Assembly (NCBI GenBank): GCA_009885275.1
Contig: VFKY01000258.1
Location: 1-10,427, forward strand
Origin: Verrucomicrobiota bacterium
Lineage (GTDB): Bacteria; Verrucomicrobiota; Verrucomicrobiia; Verrucomicrobiales; Verrucomicrobiaceae
Direction: 5' to 3'
Length of the DNA: 10,427 nucleotides
Below, piece by piece: positions 6,518-10,427 of the stretch; the first letter of the stretch is position 1, and each line of letters opens with the position of its first letter. The notes below the pieces were generated by a model, which saw nothing but the letters and a program-made list of their open reading frames with translations, was not told the DNA's origin and did no database searches. Both the position numbers and the translations under genes were made by a program.

Positions 6518-8743
6518 GTGAGCTGTTTCTTTCCACTTCAATCTGACTATGAGCCTCAGGGCGATCAGGCGCAGGCTATTGCTAAGCTGGTGAAGTCGGT
6601 TCAGGCAGGGAATCGGCATCAAACATTGCTCGGCGTGACAGGCTCGGGAAAAACTTTTACGATGGCCAATGTCATCTCGCAGGTGGGCAAGCCGGCGTTG
6701 ATCCTTTCACACAACAAAACCCTCGCCGCACAACTCTACTCGGAGTTTAAGAACTTCTTCCCAGAGAGCGCTGTTGAATATTTTGTCAGTTACTTTGATT
6801 ACTACCAGCCCGAAGCCTACATCCCGCGCACCGATACCTTCATTGAAAAGGACTCGGCGGTGAACGACGAGATCGAACGGCTCCGGCTCTCCTGCATGGG
6901 GGCGCTGCTGACGCGCAAGGATGTCATCGTCGTCGCGAGTGTCTCCTGCATCTACGGCCTCGGTTCGCCCGAGGATTATGCCAACATGATGTTGCCAGTG
7001 GCTGTGGGCGAGAGGATGACTCGGGAGTCCATGCTGATACGACTCGTGGACATGCTTTACGAACGCAATGACATTGCTTTCACTCGTGGCAAGTTCCGGG
7101 CGCGCGGCGATGTTGTGGAAGTTTTTCCAGCGTATCTTGAAGACGAAGCCATTCGTGTAGAATTCTTCGGCGATGCGATTGAGCGGATCAGCGTCTTTGA
7201 TCCTCTCACCGGCAGGGTTTCAACGCAACTGCCTAACTATCTCGTTTTTCCAGCAAAGCAATATGTAACGCCGATGGACAAACTAAAACGCGCCATTGTC
7301 GAGATCCGCAAGGAGTTGGCAGATCGCGTAGCGGAGTTCTCACAACAGGGCAAGCTGCTCGAAGCCCAGCGCATTCAGATGCGCACTGAGTATGACATCG
7401 AAATGATGCAGGAGATGGGGTTTTGCCAGGGCGTGGAAAACTACAGTCGTCATCTCTCGGCCAGGCCACCAGGAAGCACGCCGGGAACACTGCTCGATTT
7501 CTTCCCCGATGACTTCCTACTCTTCATCGATGAGAGCCACGCCACCGTGTCACAGATCGGCGGCATGTATGAAGGCGATCGCTCCCGCAAGACGGTGCTC
7601 GTCGAGCATGGCTTCCGTCTGCCCAGTGCGCTGGACAATCGACCCCTCAGATTCCCTGAGTTCATGAAAAGGATGCGACAAATCGTTTATGTCAGCGCCA
7701 CTCCCGCGCGATTCGAAATGGAAAACAGTGTGGTCGGCAACAAGGGCTACATCCCTAGCCAGAAGGAACAGGCGAAGCATCGCAACGAAGAAGGCGAGGC
7801 TTGGAGCCATGTGGTAAGTGCCGTAGCACCACCGCTCGTGCGGATATCTGGCAGTGCTCAATCCGTAGAAAACTTCGATGTCACGACCAAGGGTAAAAAT
7901 CTGGTGGTGGAACAAATCATCCGACCCACAGGATTACTCGATCCGGTGGTGACCATGAAGCCGCTGGAAGGACAGATTGACGAAACAATTGAACTATGCC
8001 GTCAACGCATCGAACAAAAAGAGCGGGTGCTGGTCACAACTCTCACGAAGCGCACCGCGGAGGATCTCACCGATTACCTACGCAATCTCAATCTCAAGGT
8101 GCGATATCTCCACAGCGACATCGACGCCATCGAACGCGTCGAAATTCTTCGGGCCTTGCGTGCGGGTGAATTTGATATTCTTATCGGAATCAATCTGCTC
8201 CGCGAAGGACTTGATCTACCAGAAGTGAGTCTGGTTTGTATTCTCGATGCCGACAAAGAAGGCTTTCTCCGCAGTGAAACCTCTTTGCTTCAAACCGCAG
8301 GACGCGCAGCGCGACACATCAACGGTGAGGTCGTGCTTTTTGCAGACATTATCACCAAAAGTATCCAAGCGTTATTGAACATCAGTGCCAGCCGTCGCGC
8401 GAAACAAGAAGAGCATAATCAGCTTCACGGCATCACCCCTCAAACAGTGAAGCGCGCGGTGCAGAAGAGCCTGCATGCCTACAAAGCCGGACAGGAGATC
8501 GAAGAGAGTGTGGTGAGGGAGAGCGCTGGTGGCTTTGAAGTCACCGAGGTCCTCCGCGAACTCGAAAGCGAGATGGCCGAAGCCGCAAGCAAACTTGAAT
8601 ATGAACGCGCTGCGCTGTTGCGCGATCAGATTCGCGAGTTGAAGAAACAGGTCGGCATGGAAGACAACAGTCCGTTACCGAGACAGAAGGTCACGTATAA
8701 GAACGCGAAACAGAACAAGAGTCGTTCCGGTGGGAAAAAGTGA
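6518..8743 (+). CDS. uvrB: UvrABC excision nuclease subunit B
   Basis: UvrB verifies damage handed over by UvrA and recruits UvrC for dual incision in nucleotide excision repair. Seen in the 741-aa product: SDYEPQGDQ (9-17), Walker A GVTGSGKT (39-46), the damage-probing beta-hairpin region beginning SYFDYYQPEAY (91-101), DESH (338-341), YVSATP (391-396), VVEQIIRPTGLLDP (463-476), GINLLREGLDLPEV (557-570), QTAGRAAR (592-599), and a C-terminal UVR motif (about 677-711) for UvrC contact. It is about 70 residues longer than E. coli UvrB (673 aa); most of the excess lies at about 403-460, between SATP and VVEQ, where the usual 10-11 residues become 66. The frame is intact. The start is GTG, with an in-frame TAA directly before it and no good Shine-Dalgarno; alignment with UvrB N-termini supports it. 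Confidence 0.97.
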   Translation: MSCFFPLQSDYEPQGDQAQAIAKLVKSVQAGNRHQTLLGVTGSGKTFTMANVISQVGKPALILSHNKTLAAQLYSEFKNFFPESAVEYFVSYFDYYQPEAYIPRTDTFIEKDSAVNDEIERLRLSCMGALLTRKDVIVVASVSCIYGLGSPEDYANMMLPVAVGERMTRESMLIRLVDMLYERNDIAFTRGKFRARGDVVEVFPAYLEDEAIRVEFFGDAIERISVFDPLTGRVSTQLPNYLVFPAKQYVTPMDKLKRAIVEIRKELADRVAEFSQQGKLLEAQRIQMRTEYDIEMMQEMGFCQGVENYSRHLSARPPGSTPGTLLDFFPDDFLLFIDESHATVSQIGGMYEGDRSRKTVLVEHGFRLPSALDNRPLRFPEFMKRMRQIVYVSATPARFEMENSVVGNKGYIPSQKEQAKHRNEEGEAWSHVVSAVAPPLVRISGSAQSVENFDVTTKGKNLVVEQIIRPTGLLDPVVTMKPLEGQIDETIELCRQRIEQKERVLVTTLTKRTAEDLTDYLRNLNLKVRYLHSDIDAIERVEILRALRAGEFDILIGINLLREGLDLPEVSLVCILDADKEGFLRSETSLLQTAGRAARHINGEVVLFADIITKSIQALLNISASRRAKQEEHNQLHGITPQTVKRAVQKSLHAYKAGQEIEESVVRESAGGFEVTEVLRELESEMAEAASKLEYERAALLRDQIRELKKQVGMEDNSPLPRQKVTYKNAKQNKSRSGGKK

Positions 8744-8749
8744 GGGAGA

Positions 8750-8767
8750 GCGTGCTTCCAAGCATGC
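8750..8767. repeat. Tight hairpin directly after uvrB
   Basis: GCGTGCTT and AAGCATGC pair over 8 bp, with one G-T wobble and two central bases (CC), starting 7 nt past the uvrB stop. No T-run follows on either strand, so it is not a standard intrinsic terminator. It may protect the mRNA 3' end or be part of a dispersed repeat. Confidence 0.55.
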
Positions 8768-8808
8768 TGAGGTGTGGCGGCGTGATAAAACATGGCAACG
8801 CCTCAGCA
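8765..8808. repeat. Inverted repeat, 8-bp arms
   Basis: TGCTGAGG (8765-8772) is complementary to CCTCAGCA (8801-8808) with a 28-nt interior. It shares its first three bases with the preceding hairpin, so the two may be alternative or stacked structures. Confidence 0.5.
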
Positions 8809-8814
8809 CACTAA

Positions 8815-8847
8815 GCAGTGCGCTCTACTTATCCTACGGAGCACTGC
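8815..8847. repeat. Inverted repeat, 7-9 bp arms
   Basis: GCAGTGC (8815-8821) pairs with GCACTGC (8841-8847). Allowing a 2-nt bulge, the TC after it also pairs with GA at 8839-8840, giving 9 bp. The loop holds CCTAC, the same pentamer that follows the REP-like hairpins at 9712 and 10399. Confidence 0.5.
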
Positions 8848-8924
8848 AAATCAGGGGGAGCTCTATGATTGCCATGATCAATCGTTGTAATACTTGGACT
8901 CATCTAGATCGCTTTCAGGTGTAT

Positions 8925-9566
8925 TCATTCTGGTCGATCGATGTTGAGAATGCCAAAACGAAAGTAGTCGTCTAAGAACTCATCAAGAATTAATTCATCA
9001 AGACTCTCTTCCTCGTGATTCAATAGAAATCCACGTCCACTCTCGTGCCAACATGTATAATCGCCATTGCCGAAAGAGTGGAACATCCAACACTCAGAAG
9101 CCAGCTCCCCAAGGTCATCTACAAAGTGATGATCTGAGTCTGACACTCGCCTGATACGCTCGGGAGGAAGTATCCCATTGTCTCCACCACGCTCATCATT
9201 CAGACCACCGAGGTGGGCATAAAATCGGCGCAAACGATCAGGCGTAGATGGTGGAAGCTGGACGAATTGTTGCGCAGGCCGGAAGCAGACGTGTCGACGT
9301 TCCGCGAAAAATGTGAATCCGAACCACGACAGCCACGGCGAGTCATCATCCTTGTCGAGATAAACTCGTGTCGGATGGTTATCGTCAAGGCAGTTTAGGA
9401 CTTCACATAATCCAGACTCACCGATCTGAAGCGCAGCTTCTTTGAAATACTTCCCACCGTTCCGATACGCCTCCTGATCCTGATTGGATAGCAAGGCGAG
9501 AATATCGGCAGGCAGCCTCTCAAATGGCACATCCCAAGAAAGTATCTCGATCTTTCGCGTAATCAT
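8925..9566 (-). CDS. SUKH (SMI1/KNR4)-like protein, possible immunity protein
   Basis: The 213-aa protein (from the ATG at 9566) has no signal peptide or membrane segment and is acidic. The C-terminal half resembles SUKH-superfamily proteins: a helix ending RRFYAHLGGLN, then ILPPERI, then a strand-rich part SFGNGDYTCWHESGRGFLLN (164-183) followed by an acidic HEEESLDELILDEFLDDYF helix. In SUKH proteins a GNGDY segment followed by a D/HE-rich stretch and a final helix with EFL is typical, and bacterial members often give immunity against polymorphic or contact-dependent toxins. The first roughly 100 residues I cannot assign. No partner toxin lies next to it in the window, so a role in immunity is inference. 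A TTG at 9575 would add three residues. No clear Shine-Dalgarno. The gene opens an accessory-looking region containing REP-like repeats and a toxin-antitoxin pair. Confidence 0.5.
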   Translation of the reverse strand: MITRKIEILSWDVPFERLPADILALLSNQDQEAYRNGGKYFKEAALQIGESGLCEVLNCLDDNHPTRVYLDKDDDSPWLSWFGFTFFAERRHVCFRPAQQFVQLPPSTPDRLRRFYAHLGGLNDERGGDNGILPPERIRRVSDSDHHFVDDLGELASECWMFHSFGNGDYTCWHESGRGFLLNHEEESLDELILDEFLDDYFRFGILNIDRPE

Positions 9567-9694
9567 GGTTGGCAAGGTGGCAATGGTCCGGTTTCTTGGC
9601 CGAACAGTTCGTTAGTTTCAGTTCTGCAGGCTAATCACACCCTATGTGTAGTAAAACCAACAGCTTTGTCGAAGTTTTTACCATGCATGCATCA

Positions 9695-9721
9695 ACGAGC
9701 GGAGCGCTCGTCCTACAAAAT
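9695..9721 (-). repeat. REP-like hairpin, copy 1
   Basis: ACGAGCG and CGCTCGT form a perfect 7-bp stem around GAG (9695-9711), followed by CCTACAAAAT. All 27 bases are identical to copy 2, in the same orientation. Read on the minus strand, GTAGG sits at the foot of the hairpin, the hallmark of REP sequences recognised by RAYT (TnpA-REP) transposases. Directly before it on the plus strand is a 10-bp palindrome, ATGCATGCAT (9683-9692). Confidence 0.75.
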
Positions 9722-9783
9722 CGTTATGGTTGTTGCGGTGTATTTGCTGTCTCTCAACTCTCAACTACGGCTTAATTCCTGTG

Positions 9784-10047
9784 CTAAAACAAGTCGGAAT
9801 GGGTGCCCGTTCTTTCCAGGCGAAGTTCGTCGTCAAGAGTCTTGTAGATCAAAATCCAGTCCGGCTCAATGTGGCAATCACGGTGTCCACTCCAATTACC
9901 TCCAAGTTGGTGATCGTGACTCCTGGCAGGCAAAGATTTTTCCGCAAGCAGAAGGTCAATGATGACTTTAAGCTTTGCGATATCCTTCCCCCGCTTCTGC
10001 AATCGTTTCATGTCTTTCTTGAATTGATGGGTCTGGGAAAGTCTCAT
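9784..10047 (-). CDS. yafQ: YafQ-family mRNA interferase toxin (RelE superfamily)
   Basis: The 87-aa product (from the ATG at 10047) aligns along its whole length with E. coli YafQ, a ribosome-dependent endoribonuclease that cleaves mRNA during translation. Counterparts of its key residues are all present: His46 (DHQLGG), Asp57, His59, Asp63-Trp64 in GHRDCHIEPDWILIYK, and the C-terminal THSDLF with His83 and Phe87. The toxin therefore looks active. The ATG overlaps the antitoxin TGA by 4 bp (ATGA at 10047-10044), and GGGA lies just upstream, so translation is probably coupled to the antitoxin. A TTG at 10056 would add three residues and a 13-bp overlap and is less likely. The symbol is by family; the pair is bracketed by REP-like repeats. 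Confidence 0.88.
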   Translation of the reverse strand: MRLSQTHQFKKDMKRLQKRGKDIAKLKVIIDLLLAEKSLPARSHDHQLGGNWSGHRDCHIEPDWILIYKTLDDELRLERTGTHSDLF

Positions 10048-10304
10048 TTGTCCCAAGAATCATAAAGTTCAGTGGCGGTATCGAACTCCTCTATATTCAG
10101 ATTCTTGTCGCTTTTGGCGAGCACTGAGGCCGTCAGCTTGTTCGGAATATGTAACTCCAACGGGAAAGATTTTCTGAGGGCGATCTGTCGATAGAAGAGT
10201 CTGATGGCCTCTGTCGGGGTCATCCCCAATGTATCAAGCACTTTCTCGGTCGCGGCCTTTGTGGCGTGGTCGATTCTGGCGTGGACTACTGCGGATTGTG
10301 ACAT
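10044..10304 (-). CDS. dinJ: DinJ/RelB-family antitoxin
   Basis: From the ATG at 10304 the product has 86 aa, the same length as E. coli DinJ. Residues 5-12 (AVVHARID) form the expected ribbon strand, and two helices (about 13-27 and 30-44, TPTEAIRLFYRQIALRK) complete a ribbon-helix-helix DNA-binding and dimerisation domain. The FPLELHIPNKLT segment and the acidic C-terminal part ending in ELYDSWDK would wrap the toxin. Such antitoxins repress their own operon, more strongly with toxin bound. A GTG at 10310 would add two residues. A perfect palindrome, GACATGTC (10300-10307), overlaps the start codon and could be the operator. Confidence 0.87.
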   Translation of the reverse strand: MSQSAVVHARIDHATKAATEKVLDTLGMTPTEAIRLFYRQIALRKSFPLELHIPNKLTASVLAKSDKNLNIEEFDTATELYDSWDK

Positions 10305-10310
10305 GTCCAC

Positions 10311-10338
10311 ACTGTATCACAGATGCAACACATATCAA
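10311..10338 (-). promoter_or_regulatory. Candidate promoter of the toxin-antitoxin operon
   Basis: On the minus strand TTGATA (10338-10333) and TACAGT (10316-10311) are spaced by 16 bp, giving modest -35 and -10 matches. Transcription would begin close to the antitoxin ATG, implying a leaderless or very short-leader mRNA, in keeping with the weak Shine-Dalgarno signals elsewhere. This is tentative. Confidence 0.25.
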
Positions 10339-10381
10339 GGGCCGATATTTTTTGCTTAACAGTGGCTTATGTTATAGATCG

Positions 10382-10408
10382 ACGAGCGGAGCGCTCGTCC
10401 TACAAAAT
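10382..10408 (-). repeat. REP-like hairpin, copy 2
   Basis: Identical over 27 bp to the copy at 9695-9721 and in the same orientation (7-bp stem, GAG loop, CCTACAAAAT flank). The preceding ATC is also shared, followed by one mismatch (G for A). It lies 78 bp upstream of the antitoxin start, so the two copies enclose the whole toxin-antitoxin operon. Confidence 0.75.
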
Positions 10409-10427
10409 TGATGTGCAGACCCTAAAC

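Noticed and set aside
7233..8256. Minus-strand and alternate-frame open frames within uvrB
   Set aside because: They shadow the uvrB reading frame; all UvrB motifs are in the main frame.
8869..8885. GATTG/CAATC short inverted repeat
   Set aside because: Five-base arms around a 7-nt loop are expected by chance and nothing nearby gives it a role.
8730..8975. Plus-strand open frame of 81 codons after uvrB
   Set aside because: It starts with GTG inside the uvrB end, runs straight through three inverted repeats and overlaps the SUKH-like gene in antisense. No domain or ribosome site supports it.
10048..10056. TTG start for the YafQ-like toxin
   Set aside because: The ATG at 10047 gives the usual YafQ N-terminus and a 4-bp ATGA overlap with the antitoxin, with GGGA upstream.
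1..10427. CRISPR array, tRNA or rRNA genes
   Set aside because: No series of regularly spaced repeats, no cloverleaf-like sequence and no rRNA core motif was seen.

Overview
The window looks like a chromosomal stretch of a Gram-negative-type bacterium, most plausibly a member of Verrucomicrobiota or a close PVC relative. The pointers are an NtrB/NtrC-like pair with a cytoplasmic PAS kinase, an HGD-type membrane-anchored protein kinase, a UvrB with a long internal insertion, mostly absent Shine-Dalgarno sequences, and a partial insertion sequence whose transposase start resembles IS proteins I associate with that phylum. This assignment is an inference and no rRNA or tRNA is present to test it.

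Left edge (1 to about 167): the 5' end of a transposase gene runs leftward out of the window. In front of it lie two spaced direct copies of a 23-bp motif that look like the transposase-binding end of an IS. Next to it on the plus strand is a Ser/Thr-kinase-like protein with a C-terminal membrane segment (252-1283). Its stop codon overlaps the stop of a convergent YbjQ-family gene.

The minus-strand block 1280-4282 reads as one operon: PAS histidine kinase, NtrC-type response regulator (joined by an ATGA overlap), then the YbjQ-family protein 22 bp downstream. cutA diverges from it at 4370 and ends inside the 3' end of a convergent YhaM-like OB-fold/HD exonuclease gene (4666-5757).

From 5758 comes a 288-bp gap, a small secreted protein of unknown function (6046-6459), and uvrB (6518-8743), probably read in the same direction. 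UvrB carries about 55 extra residues between helicase motif III and the conserved VVEQIIRPTGLLDP segment.

Right end (8744-10427): accessory-looking DNA. A cluster of inverted repeats follows uvrB, then a SUKH-like gene on the minus strand, then a DinJ/YafQ-type toxin-antitoxin pair on the minus strand. Two identical, same-orientation 27-bp REP-like hairpins (9695-9721 and 10382-10408) bracket the toxin-antitoxin pair. The REP-bracketed module, the UvrB insertion, the GSFTGD variant in the NtrC-type regulator and the IS end beside the kinase are the points most worth following. I did not find a clearly new multi-gene system here.
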